Shown: one piece after another, positions 31,574 to 40,424 of the stretch | How positions within the stretch are numbered: position 1 is the stretch's first letter | Layout: each line of letters opens with the position of its first letter | Source: Lacihabitans soyangensis | GTDB taxonomy: Bacteria; Bacteroidota; Bacteroidia; Cytophagales; Spirosomataceae | Assembly (NCBI RefSeq): GCF_024343775.1 | Contig: NZ_RJUF01000004.1 | Span: 1 to 64,000, forward strand | DNA: 64,000 nt | Direction of reading: 5' to 3' | The notes under the pieces: model-generated | Told to the model about the DNA's origin: nothing | Seen by the model: the letters and a program-made list of their open reading frames with translations, nothing else | The model's database searches: none | Program-made: the position numbers and the translations under genes

Positions 31574-32866
31574 ATGACCAAACTTTTATTTAAGGTTATT
31601 GTGTTTTTGGCCTTTATATTTATAGGCTCGAAAACTTACGCACAAAAAGATTTAATCATTACACAAGCCGGAGAAGAGATAAGGTGTAAAATCTTAGACG
31701 AAACCCCGACAAGGTTTGTTTATGCTTACTTGGGTCCAAAGAATAAAATTCTGAGAAATGAAATATTCAAAAATCTAGTATCCTCTTTTAAATACAGCTA
31801 TTACCCTAGTGATGTTTTGAAAAATGACAAACTAATAGAAAAAACCAAGTCGGGACAATCAAACAGAGCAGAACCACTTAGACCATCCACTGCTGAGGAA
31901 AAGCCTTCAACGGCTTCAAAAGGCAAGGAAACACCAGCAAAAAAAGAAGTAGGCAGCAATAACAAAAAAGCTGCAGTAACTGCTACAAGTAAAGATAGCT
32001 TGAGCACCAAAAGCAGCCCAGAAACGGCAAAATCTACGAGTACAGAATCTTCGGAAAAAGTAGCGGAAAAACCTGTAGAAAATAATACCCAAAAACCTCT
32101 AGAAGACTCCAAACCCGATACAAAAAACTCGAAGGCTGATAAATTAGCAAAAGAGGCTGAGGCTAAAAAAGAAGAAATAAAGAAAGAAGATTTGTCTCCA
32201 TTGGCTGATGCCGAGCCTGTTTCAGAGTTTAAAAACTACCTCAAGTACAGAATAGGTGCCAAGGGTGGTTTGGGAAACATTATTGCCAAGAACACGGATA
32301 CCTCTCCCTATGGATTGTATAAAGAAAAGCTCCTTAGAGGTTGGATGTTTGGCGTAGATGCCGCATACTTTTTTAAAGATAATATAGGAATTGGAGCAAC
32401 TTACACGAATTTTCAGGCTAGAAATTCAAGCACCCAACTCGATTACCCCAATTTGTTTACTGGTGAAGCTATTTCAGCGGGACAACTGTCAAACAAGGTA
32501 TCGCATAAGTTTGTAGGTCCAACATTTTTATATAGAAAAAACATAGACTACAAAACGTTCGCAATTTTGACCTTAAGCCCAGGTATGCACCTATACACCG
32601 ACAAAGGTTTAACCAACAATGCAGCGTTTAAATTTACAGGACAGGCCTATGGTGCTGCAGCTACACTAGGTTTAGACTTTTTGTTGGGAAATGACATTTT
32701 CGGACGAGATATTATACTCAGCCTTGAGGGCGGTTACAACTACGGCCAAATAACCACCATAGACAATTCTATAGAAAAAGTTAAACTACCTACGGCCATA
32801 AATCTAAACAGATTAGACTTTACCATAGGCCTACGTTTCACGAGATTCCCGATGTATCTGAGGTAA
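31574..32866 (+). CDS. Outer-membrane protein: periplasmic domain, low-complexity linker, C-terminal barrel
   Basis: A 430-aa protein with signal peptide (1-23, ending TYAQ). Residues 24-80 form a short beta domain (DLIITQAGEEIRCKILDETP, RFVYAYLGPKNKI) of a kind often found at the start of Bacteroidota envelope proteins. Residues about 95-210 are a Lys/Ser/Glu/Thr/Ala-rich disordered linker. Residues 220-430 look like an eight-strand barrel (YRIGAKGGLGNIIAK, GIGATYTNFQARNSS, FTIGLRFTRFPMYLR at the end). The linker may span the periplasm or bind peptidoglycan. No function assigned. AGG just before the ATG is one of the few SD-like sites here. Confidence 0.78.
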   Translation: MTKLLFKVIVFLAFIFIGSKTYAQKDLIITQAGEEIRCKILDETPTRFVYAYLGPKNKILRNEIFKNLVSSFKYSYYPSDVLKNDKLIEKTKSGQSNRAEPLRPSTAEEKPSTASKGKETPAKKEVGSNNKKAAVTATSKDSLSTKSSPETAKSTSTESSEKVAEKPVENNTQKPLEDSKPDTKNSKADKLAKEAEAKKEEIKKEDLSPLADAEPVSEFKNYLKYRIGAKGGLGNIIAKNTDTSPYGLYKEKLLRGWMFGVDAAYFFKDNIGIGATYTNFQARNSSTQLDYPNLFTGEAISAGQLSNKVSHKFVGPTFLYRKNIDYKTFAILTLSPGMHLYTDKGLTNNAAFKFTGQAYGAAATLGLDFLLGNDIFGRDIILSLEGGYNYGQITTIDNSIEKVKLPTAINLNRLDFTIGLRFTRFPMYLR

Positions 32867-32871
32867 AAAGC

Positions 32872-34182
32872 TTATTTCGCCAAAGTGCCATAAAGGTCAA
32901 ACTCAGCAGCACTGGTAATTTTAACATCAGCGAAGTCGCCAAGCCTTACATACTCGTCAGCCGATACCAAGACTTCGTTGTCTACTTCTGGGGAATCAAA
33001 TTGGGTTCTTCCTATAAAATACCCACTTTCTTTTCTATCAAAAAGGACTTTGTAAGTATTGCCAACTTTCTTTTGATTGAGCTCCTCAGATATTCCTTGC
33101 TGTAGCTCCATGATAATATCCACTCTTTCTTGTTTTTCCTCGGCTGGTATGTCGTCGTTCATCTGATATGAATGCGTGTCGTCTTCGTGAGAATATTGAA
33201 ACACGCCCAATCTATCAAATCTTTGCTCCTTTACGAAGTTATACATCTCCTCAAACATATCTTCAGTTTCGCCTGGATGACCCGCAATAAGTGTGGTTCG
33301 GATGGCAATTTCAGGTACTTTGTTGCGGATATCTGCCAATAGTTGCTCGGTTTTAGGTCTATCAATGCCACGACGCATGATTTTCAACATCTCTGAAGAG
33401 CCATGTTGCAAGGGCATGTCCAAATATTTACAGATATTTGGTTTCTTGGCCATTACGTCCAATATATCCATCGGAAAACCCGACGGGTAAGCGTATTGTA
33501 AACGTATCCAATCGATACCTTCCACATCAGATAACCTGTCCAAAAACTCAGCTAAATTTCTTTTTTTGTAAATATCTAAACCATAATAAGTTAGATCTTG
33601 TGCGATGAGAATAATTTCCTTTGTGCCTTTGGCTGCAAGATTTTTAGCAGAAAGTAACAACTCTTCCATTGGCCGAGACTCATGCTTGCCTCTCATGAGC
33701 GGAATAGCACAAAAACTACACGGACGGTCGCATCCCTCAGCAATTTTGAGATAGGCATAATGGGCTGGGGTAGTCAAAAGACGTTCACCAACAAGCTCCT
33801 TTTTATAATCCGCCTTGAGTGTTTTAAGCAATCTAGGAAGTTCATTGGTACCAAACCAAGAGTCTACAAGTGGTATTTCTTTTTCAAGTTCGTCCTTATA
33901 TCTGTGCGATAAACAACCTGTAACTATTACTTTCTCTACATGACCAGCTTCTTTGGCCTCCACGTATCTTAGAATGGTATCTATACTCTCCTGCTTGGCG
34001 TTGTCTATAAATCCACAGGTGTTAATAACTACTATTTGAGCGTCGTCCTTTTCGGCTTCATGTGTTACACTTAAACCATTTCCCTTTAGTTGTGTGTACA
34101 ATATTTCTGAGTCAACAAGGTTTTTTGAACAACCCAATGTGACTATATTGATTTTTGACTTACGATTTCCTTTTGTTTTCAT
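32872..34182 (-). CDS. rimO: Ribosomal protein uS12 methylthiotransferase
   Basis: A 436-aa radical-SAM enzyme adding a methylthio group to Asp89 (E. coli numbering) of ribosomal protein S12. Start chosen at ATG 34182 (MKTKGNRKSKINIVTLGC). The N-terminal UPF0004 domain has three cysteines in LGCSKN, NTCGFI and TGCLSH; the radical-SAM triad is CDRPCSFC (about residue 150); the C-terminal TRAM domain ends the protein (VGNTYKVLFDRKE, VRLGDFADVKI). MiaB is the main alternative, but IPLMRGKHESRPM after the triad favours RimO. Convergent with the linker-barrel gene, with 5 bases between stops. Confidence 0.94.
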   Translation of the reverse strand: MKTKGNRKSKINIVTLGCSKNLVDSEILYTQLKGNGLSVTHEAEKDDAQIVVINTCGFIDNAKQESIDTILRYVEAKEAGHVEKVIVTGCLSHRYKDELEKEIPLVDSWFGTNELPRLLKTLKADYKKELVGERLLTTPAHYAYLKIAEGCDRPCSFCAIPLMRGKHESRPMEELLLSAKNLAAKGTKEIILIAQDLTYYGLDIYKKRNLAEFLDRLSDVEGIDWIRLQYAYPSGFPMDILDVMAKKPNICKYLDMPLQHGSSEMLKIMRRGIDRPKTEQLLADIRNKVPEIAIRTTLIAGHPGETEDMFEEMYNFVKEQRFDRLGVFQYSHEDDTHSYQMNDDIPAEEKQERVDIIMELQQGISEELNQKKVGNTYKVLFDRKESGYFIGRTQFDSPEVDNEVLVSADEYVRLGDFADVKITSAAEFDLYGTLAK

Positions 34183-34297
34183 CTGATGTAATTTCTGTAC
34201 AAAGGTCGAGGAAAATCGCCACAAAACGGTATTTACAAGGAATGTATTTCAAAAAAATACATGTTACGAAAGGCTAAAATTAACTCCGAACGACAAA

Positions 34298-36400
34298 TTA
34301 TCTTAGTAATTCCAGAATTCCATCTTTGTTAAAAGATTCGCCATTTTTTAAAATTGCAGATATTCTGTAAAAATAAATACCAGCAGGAGCTGTTTTACCT
34401 TTGATACTTCCATCCCAACTTTCAGCTGGATTGGATAGTTGAACTACCTGCTCTCCATATCTATTAAAAACTTGGAGGTTATAAGATTCGATGTTGTCGA
34501 ATTTTCCTTTAAGTCCAAAAAAATCGTTAAACTTATCATTATTCGGCGTAAATACATTAGGGAAGACCAGATTCGTTGGAACTTCCATCTTTACCACATT
34601 AGAATAACTCACTAAGGCCGGATTAGAATCAGAAACGGTTTTGAGCCTAATCTTTGCTTGGTCGTTGTAACCTTCAAAATCGGCCTCATGTTGGTTTCCA
34701 ATTACTGGTTTTAAAGCTTTAATAGTATTGGCGTTCTCTTCCAAATATTCAATCTCTCTTGAAGCAATATTTGATTCAGAGAATGGATTGTCGTTTTTCC
34801 AATTGAGTAGCTTGGGTTCTTGATAACTCATAAATACAGAAGCAACAGAATCAGAAAGGGCCGAAACGCTTTCACACTTGTCTATATAACCAATTCTGTA
34901 TTCCTCAGATTTCGAAGCCAATACCTTGTCTGCAATAAAATCCGTCGGATGAACTAAGCTGTCTATTTTCTTAAAACTACCATTACTTTTTTTGTATAAA
35001 ACCCAACGGTTAATGTCTATGGGCCAGTTTGGGGTTTTATCAAAGTACACGGCATTCTTATTATCGAAATCAGTACTAACATACACCTCCTTTGGCTTTT
35101 CAGCTACAATATTTGACCTATCTACACATACAAGATTAGAGAGACTTTGTCCTGAAAATTTTAGAAATCCTATTTGACCAGTGGTATTGACTTTTACTCT
35201 ATAACAATATTTGTTTTTACAAGTAATTGTATTATCGGTATAAGTAAAAATATTGGCAAAAAGCATAATTGGGGTCACAATTGATGAGTTTTCTGTTCGT
35301 TCAATTCGCTGGCTGATTGCAATATTGGTAATAAAATTACTAGGCATACCAAACATTGTATTAGGGTATCTAGTCCAGTCCAATTTATACTGATAAGGGC
35401 TAAAAACAACACTTTTAAGTGGATGTGTGCATAGCTCGGCTGACCATTCGGTTGAGAAACCACAGCCAGTTTTTTCTCTTTGAATAAAATAACAATACGA
35501 CTTGGTGCTATCTGGTATATTCACCGAGTATTTGCCAGGAACAATATTAGAAATTATCACATTACTTGTAGTTGGTAAAGTGCCTTTAGGATAGGCATAG
35601 AGCCGGTATTGTTCAGCGGCAACATTAGAAGTGTGATACGAACCTGTAAAAGTTATGGTCGCTTTTTGTGGATTTTGTAGCTTGACTTCAGAAATATTGG
35701 GATTGAATGGGCGATCAATACCTCCTGCAACCAAAACAGAAGACGTAATTGTGGTAGTAGGAACAGGAGTTGAACAGCCTTTCGTTGGATCATTATAATT
35801 ACCTGTAACTTTAAACTGAGTTGGCAAAACAACATTTTTAGTCGTTTGATAGGGCAATTGACTTCGAGTAATCATTGTGCTAGTGGTACCAACAATAATT
35901 TCATAAGTGTCGAAATCATTATAAGTATGAACTGGAATATTTACAACAAGCGAACTTCCCACGCATTGGGTGTAGCTATGAATGGCATAATTCCCAGGTC
36001 TTACAACCAGATTTTTGCAAGCTACTGAAACTTTACCATTAAAATCACCAATTTGTACAACAGTAAATGTTTCAGGTTTTTTGACCAAAGAAGTATAGTC
36101 AAACGTGATTTGTGAGGTGGCCAACATTTTAACTTCTTCTAGGCTTTCTCCTTGATAGTTAAAGACATATTTAACATTTTTGCTCAATGATTTATCCGTA
36201 ACTGTCAACATTTGTGGTAAACAGAGTGTAGTACTACTTAGGTCAAATTCACCTTTGGCAAACGAAGGTTGTTGACACAAATCCTGAGATTTGGACTGAA
36301 AAAAAACGAAAGTCAATATGGAAAGTAATATTAATCGCAACCTATTTTCGATTTTGTTTCCTTTAAATATAACATGTATCAAACTTTTAACAAAAACCAT
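34298..36400 (-). CDS. T9SS cargo with gliding-motility-associated (type B) C-terminal domain
   Basis: A 700-aa secreted protein. A signal peptide is visible at about 18-39 (RLRLILLSILTFVFFQSKSQ) after a basic N-region, with no closer Met available. The middle carries Ig-like or fibronectin-like beta repeats with regular YRLYAYPKGT, YCYFIQREKTGCG and YRIGYIDKCESV segments. The last 85 residues are the type B sorting signal: NLVFPNVFTPNNDKFNDFFG, FNRYGEQVV, WDGSIKGKTAPAGIYFYRI. It should be exported by the type IX system and anchored or released at the cell surface. No PorP-like gene adjoins this one. Likely an adhesin-type surface protein. Confidence 0.9.
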   Translation of the reverse strand: MVFVKSLIHVIFKGNKIENRLRLILLSILTFVFFQSKSQDLCQQPSFAKGEFDLSSTTLCLPQMLTVTDKSLSKNVKYVFNYQGESLEEVKMLATSQITFDYTSLVKKPETFTVVQIGDFNGKVSVACKNLVVRPGNYAIHSYTQCVGSSLVVNIPVHTYNDFDTYEIIVGTTSTMITRSQLPYQTTKNVVLPTQFKVTGNYNDPTKGCSTPVPTTTITSSVLVAGGIDRPFNPNISEVKLQNPQKATITFTGSYHTSNVAAEQYRLYAYPKGTLPTTSNVIISNIVPGKYSVNIPDSTKSYCYFIQREKTGCGFSTEWSAELCTHPLKSVVFSPYQYKLDWTRYPNTMFGMPSNFITNIAISQRIERTENSSIVTPIMLFANIFTYTDNTITCKNKYCYRVKVNTTGQIGFLKFSGQSLSNLVCVDRSNIVAEKPKEVYVSTDFDNKNAVYFDKTPNWPIDINRWVLYKKSNGSFKKIDSLVHPTDFIADKVLASKSEEYRIGYIDKCESVSALSDSVASVFMSYQEPKLLNWKNDNPFSESNIASREIEYLEENANTIKALKPVIGNQHEADFEGYNDQAKIRLKTVSDSNPALVSYSNVVKMEVPTNLVFPNVFTPNNDKFNDFFGLKGKFDNIESYNLQVFNRYGEQVVQLSNPAESWDGSIKGKTAPAGIYFYRISAILKNGESFNKDGILELLR

Positions 36401-36459
36401 TGTTTTGAATTTGAAGACATTTTTAGAACGAAGATAAAAAATAGTTAAGGATAAAGCAC

Positions 36460-37050
36460 ATGAACGACAATAAATTTTTTAAACGGAGGGAGCCATTTGC
36501 ATTTATGCTTTATTTGGCCATTTTTGGAAGTACTTTATTATTTTTAGCAATTTTTGTGATTTTTCTAAAAAAAGAACTCGTCAATCAAAATATCCCATTG
36601 GTTCTACCGAAGGTTTTTTGGGCAAGTTCAGTGGCTATTTTGGGCAGTAGTTTATCTATATTTTTGGCCAAGAAAAACCTTGAAAATCAAATTTTTAAAG
36701 GATTCAAAACTAACCTAGGCATTACTTATTTACTAGGTTTGGCATTTTTGGTTTTACAGATAACAGGTTGGATGGAATTAGCAAACAGAGGCTTTACGAT
36801 GGCCAACCATACGGGTGTTTCATTTTTATACATTTTATCAGGACTCCACATCTTACATACTTTTGGAGGTATAGTGGGCTTATCACTGACTGTAGCCAAG
36901 GTTTTCCGTAACAAATCTTATGTAGACTCATTTGTTTACAGCGTTAATCCACCCAACCAATTGAATTTCAAACTAATCTATATTTATTGGCACTTCTTGG
37001 ATGTATTGTGGCTGTTTATTTTCTTATTTTTGTTGTATCATGCTACATAA
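36460..37050 (+). CDS. Heme-copper oxidase subunit III-like membrane protein
   Basis: A 196-aa membrane protein with five predicted spans (FMLYLAIFGSTLLFLAIFVIF, FWASSVAILGSSLSIFLA, LGITYLLGLAFLVLQITGW, LYILSGLHILHTFGGIVGL, WHFLDVLWLFIFLFLLYHA). HTGVSFLYILSGLHILHTFGG and YWHFLDVLWLFIF are diagnostic for cytochrome oxidase subunit III. It is not in the main cox cluster at the right end of the window, and its partner subunits are absent here. Its last 11 bases overlap the recO start, so the two are read together. It may be the short subunit III paralogue that many Bacteroidota place next to the longer one. Confidence 0.87.
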   Translation: MNDNKFFKRREPFAFMLYLAIFGSTLLFLAIFVIFLKKELVNQNIPLVLPKVFWASSVAILGSSLSIFLAKKNLENQIFKGFKTNLGITYLLGLAFLVLQITGWMELANRGFTMANHTGVSFLYILSGLHILHTFGGIVGLSLTVAKVFRNKSYVDSFVYSVNPPNQLNFKLIYIYWHFLDVLWLFIFLFLLYHAT

Positions 37051-37723
37051 AACAAAAGGAATTGTCATCAGTTTTGTAAAATACAAGGAGACATCCATCA
37101 TTGTAAAAATATACACAGAGATTTTTGGTATTCAAACATACATCGAGAATGGCGTAAGGAGCTCTAAAGGAAAAAATAAAATAGCTCTTTTTCAGCCACT
37201 TACACTACTCGACCTTGTGGTTTATCACGACTCCAAAAAAGAAATTCATAGAATCTCAGAAATAAAATGCCTCTACCCTTACAACACCATAACCGTAGAT
37301 ATTAAGAAATCGAGCCTTGGAATTTTTGTAAACGAAGTACTCAACAACAGCCTAAAAGAGCATGCCGAAAACACACCGCTGTTCAATTTCCTTGAGGACT
37401 CCTTGAAATATCTCGACCAACACGAAGAGCAAATTGAGAACTTTCACCTCTATTTTCTGATCAACTATTGCTTTTATTTGGGATTTGGGCCAGAAAACGA
37501 AGACGATGTAGTGAACCAATTACAAGAACACGCAATTCCGGTAAGTTCTGACGAGAAAAAGCTTTTGAAAGACCTAATTCAACAAAATTTTGGAAGTACA
37601 TTATTTATAAACAAACACCTAAGGATGAGACTATTAGACCTTATTCTTACCTACTATAAAATACATGTGGAGGGTTTTGGCAACTTGCGTTCGATGGGCG
37701 TTTTGAAAGAAGTACTGGAGTAA
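37040..37723 (+). CDS. recO: DNA repair protein RecO
   Basis: A 227-aa recombination mediator that works with RecR to load RecA at gaps. Start at ATG 37040 gives MLHKTKGIVISFVKYKETSI, the OB-fold N-terminus; the longer frame from 37001 runs inside the oxidase gene. GIQTYIENGVRSSKGKNKIALFQPLTLLDLVVYH is the family core pattern (I cite it only in part: VRSSKGK, ALFQPLTLLDL). The zinc-finger cysteines of some RecO proteins are not evident. The stop directly abuts the stop of plsY on the other strand. Confidence 0.92.
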   Translation: MLHKTKGIVISFVKYKETSIIVKIYTEIFGIQTYIENGVRSSKGKNKIALFQPLTLLDLVVYHDSKKEIHRISEIKCLYPYNTITVDIKKSSLGIFVNEVLNNSLKEHAENTPLFNFLEDSLKYLDQHEEQIENFHLYFLINYCFYLGFGPENEDDVVNQLQEHAIPVSSDEKKLLKDLIQQNFGSTLFINKHLRMRLLDLILTYYKIHVEGFGNLRSMGVLKEVLE

Positions 37724-38320
37724 TTATTTTTTAGAAGAAATCTTACTTTCAGTACCCTTGGCGAGCCTTTTGATGTTTTCGCGGTGCGTAAAAACCAATA
37801 GCAAAAACAATCCAAAAGCTATGAGAGACATGTAGGTTTGGTCAAAATTGAAAAACAAATAGTAAAATACAAATGTCAAACCAGCTAACATAGAGGCCAG
37901 TGAAACGTATCTTGTAAAATATACAACCGCAACAAACACTGCAACACTAAGACCAGCCCCGGCAGGTGAAACCGCCAAAATAACACCCAATGAAGTAGCA
38001 ATACCTTTTCCTCCTTTGAAATTGGCAAAAACTGACCAGATATGCCCCAAAATAGCTACAATACCTACAGTGAATGTTTGTTCTTCAGAAAAATCCAAAT
38101 AACGAGCAAGCAAAACTGGTAATAGACCTTTTAATAAATCAAAAATAAGAACTATAATGCCTGCTTTCTTTCCTAAAACTCTGAGGGAATTGGTAGCCCC
38201 CACATTGCCACTACCATGTTGTCTGATATCTATCCCATGAAAATATTTGGCATACCAATATGCAGTAGGGATGGAACCCACCAAATAAGCAAATGCGTAA
38301 ACTACAACTTTCAATAACAT
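37724..38320 (-). CDS. plsY: Glycerol-3-phosphate acyltransferase PlsY
   Basis: A 198-aa inner-membrane enzyme that transfers an acyl group from acyl-phosphate to glycerol-3-phosphate, the first step of phospholipid synthesis in this pathway. The GSIPTAYWYAK, HGSGNVGATNSLR and FKGGKGIATSLG motifs (three conserved loop signatures) are present in order, and five spans can be seen. Length is normal. It converges with recO with no intervening base, so the two terminate into one another. Ends upstream of a hairpin belonging to the glycogen synthase gene. Confidence 0.96.
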   Translation of the reverse strand: MLLKVVVYAFAYLVGSIPTAYWYAKYFHGIDIRQHGSGNVGATNSLRVLGKKAGIIVLIFDLLKGLLPVLLARYLDFSEEQTFTVGIVAILGHIWSVFANFKGGKGIATSLGVILAVSPAGAGLSVAVFVAVVYFTRYVSLASMLAGLTFVFYYLFFNFDQTYMSLIAFGLFLLLVFTHRENIKRLAKGTESKISSKK

Positions 38321-38384
38321 CGGGACTTTCTGGTATTATTTCGCAAAAATACAAAATTGTACGATTTTAATACCAAAAAATAAA

Positions 38385-38417
38385 AAATGATTGTAAATGG
38401 CTTATTTACAATCATTT
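38385..38417 (-). terminator. Terminator of the glycogen synthase gene
   Basis: AAATGATTGTAAAT (38385-38398) and its perfect complement (38404-38417) with loop GGCTT, followed on the minus strand by T-rich sequence. It is 16 bases beyond the glycogen synthase stop. Confidence 0.85.
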
Positions 38418-38432
38418 AAAAAATATCAAGAT

Positions 38433-40292
38433 TTAATTTTTCCCTAAACCTTTTTTCTTGAGAGCGAGGTCATGAGCAGTATCATAGTAAGCCCTAAGGT
38501 TGGTCCAGTCAAATACATCTGAGATGTTTTCAACGCGGTTTCTTTGCATAATTCTATCGCGGCGGGTCATGGTAACAAACTTAAACATGATGTTGGCCAA
38601 TTGATCGGCTGCTTTGTCGAAGTTCTGGTCCTTTCTATTTACCACATACACACCTACGTTTTCGTAGTCTGTCATCAGCTGCATCATGAAATCTCCAAAA
38701 CCTGATAAGTCACTGGTAACTGTTGGAATACCTCTGACCACGCACTCGAGCGGTGTATAACCCCATGGTTCATAATAACTTGGAAATACACCCAAGTGAC
38801 AACCTCTCACAAACTGACTATATTCTAAACCAAAAAGTGGATTGGTTGGTGAGATAAAATCGGGATGGTAGACAAATTTCACCCTGTCCTGCTGGTGATT
38901 CATGAGGTTGGTTCTCTCAAAGAAATCGGTGATATCGTCAGGCTCTTTCAGCAGATGAGTCACCGTGCGAGGAAGGGTTTTAGTTCTCCAAGTTTGTATA
39001 GTCCTTCTTAACCGAAGTCTCCAGTACTCACTTACAAACTCGTTGAGGTCAGGCAAGTTTACATCCTCATTTGATGCCGAAGCATGAAAAAGATGCTCAC
39101 CGATTTCTTTCTCCATTGACTCGCAAGTCTGTCGGATTTCCTCCATCACTGCACGAGACTGAAGCACCTGAGGATCAATAGAATGTACCGGATTTTTCGT
39201 TATCATAAACATCACTACCGTCATGTCCAGACCAGACTGTACAATCTTGAAATTGAGCCTTTTTAGTGCTTCCAAAGTAAGGTCGTAGCCCTTGTTTTTG
39301 AACTCATATCGGCCTGAGGTAAAGAAGTAAAGTGTATTGTCAAGATCCCAAGAGTAACTCTGAAAGAAATGCCCCATCACAAACTGATTGATTTTTTGTT
39401 TGTATTTGAGGTGTAAATTCTGAAACTCGTGTGTGGCCGCAAATCGTGTAATGTTCAGACCGTTAGGAAGAATCAAGTCGCACACTCTTCCGAAGAAAAC
39501 CTCACACTCTTTGGCTGTAACATCGCTCACTGTTGTAAGTACGTGCGACAATTGAGCTGACTGACGCTCTATACCTGCTTGGGCTTCAATACCGTAGTTT
39601 TTGGCCTCTTTCTCCCAGTCGTATCTATCCAGCTTTTCATAAAAATCATTCACATTGCCGGCAATGTACCTACCCAACATGGTGGCATGGGTGGTAAATA
39701 CTGTACCAATATTTACCTTGTCTTTTCGCAAATCAATCAATGCTGTCGAAGCCATCCACTCGTGAAAATGGGCAATTACCTCTTGCTTTTTGCTATGGTC
39801 TTCTACAAAAGATTGCAGGTATTGCCTCACCAAATCACCAAACGCTATAACACGGTTTACCAAATCCTCGCAATTAATAGTCGATATTCTGTGTCTTTCC
39901 CAAAGATCAAACTTCAACATATCTACCTTGGCTAGATTGGCATGAAAATCAATAAGTATGATTCTTGGCTTACCTGTAACCAACCAACGACCATAATACA
40001 CCTCCATCCCCTTTTCTCTCAATCCTTGTGCGGCTTTTGAAAATATAGAATCGTCGTTATCAAGCCTTTCAAACTCAATACCAGCTGTCTGGGCAAAATA
40101 TGGTCCAATCAGACAGTAATTGTCACCCCATTCCTCCACCATTGCGGGTACTTTGGAGCGTATAACGGTATAAATTCCACCAACTTGATTACAAACTTCC
40201 CAAGCTATTTCAAAAAGAATTGGCTTAGCTGAGGTCTTTCTCTCAATTTTTACTGTTTCCTCTTGTTCTCTTTTCAATTTTCCTATGGGCAT
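38433..40292 (-). CDS. Glycogen synthase, GT3 (eukaryote-like) family
   Basis: A 619-aa glycosyltransferase making alpha-1,4-glucan from a nucleotide-sugar donor. It is of the animal/yeast-type GT3 family and not the bacterial GlgA (GT5) type: ILFEIAWEVCNQVGGIYTV near the N-terminus (UDP-glucose site), HFHEWMASTALIDLRK and FTTHATMLGRYIAGN in the middle, and the C-terminal YEPWGYTPLECVVRGIPTVT, then SDLSGFGDF, matching yeast Gsy-type sequences. Length (about 620) fits without the C-terminal regulatory arginine cluster I would expect in eukaryotic enzymes. It stands alone here, flanked by its own and the ruvB terminators. Confidence 0.94.
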   Translation of the reverse strand: MPIGKLKREQEETVKIERKTSAKPILFEIAWEVCNQVGGIYTVIRSKVPAMVEEWGDNYCLIGPYFAQTAGIEFERLDNDDSIFSKAAQGLREKGMEVYYGRWLVTGKPRIILIDFHANLAKVDMLKFDLWERHRISTINCEDLVNRVIAFGDLVRQYLQSFVEDHSKKQEVIAHFHEWMASTALIDLRKDKVNIGTVFTTHATMLGRYIAGNVNDFYEKLDRYDWEKEAKNYGIEAQAGIERQSAQLSHVLTTVSDVTAKECEVFFGRVCDLILPNGLNITRFAATHEFQNLHLKYKQKINQFVMGHFFQSYSWDLDNTLYFFTSGRYEFKNKGYDLTLEALKRLNFKIVQSGLDMTVVMFMITKNPVHSIDPQVLQSRAVMEEIRQTCESMEKEIGEHLFHASASNEDVNLPDLNEFVSEYWRLRLRRTIQTWRTKTLPRTVTHLLKEPDDITDFFERTNLMNHQQDRVKFVYHPDFISPTNPLFGLEYSQFVRGCHLGVFPSYYEPWGYTPLECVVRGIPTVTSDLSGFGDFMMQLMTDYENVGVYVVNRKDQNFDKAADQLANIMFKFVTMTRRDRIMQRNRVENISDVFDWTNLRAYYDTAHDLALKKKGLGKN

Positions 40293-40341
40293 ATAAATTC
40301 AAGTTTATAAATATTAATGGTCTGTTTTATAGATATTTAAT

Positions 40342-40385
40342 AAAAAAATCACTGTTTTTAGACAATATAATCTAAACACAGTGAT
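40342..40385 (-). terminator. Terminator of ruvB
   Basis: ATCACTGTTTTTAGA (40348-40362) pairs with TCTAAACACAGTGAT (40371-40385) with one mismatch and an 8-base loop. On the minus strand it is followed by seven T (A-run 40342-40348). Confidence 0.85.
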
Positions 40386-40424
40386 AAAAATAAAAATAAA
40401 AATGTTAAATAAAATCTTTTCAGT

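Noticed and set aside
31801-32112. 103-aa minus-strand ORF in the low-complexity linker
   Set aside because: A by-product of the repetitive Lys/Ser/Glu codons on the plus strand.
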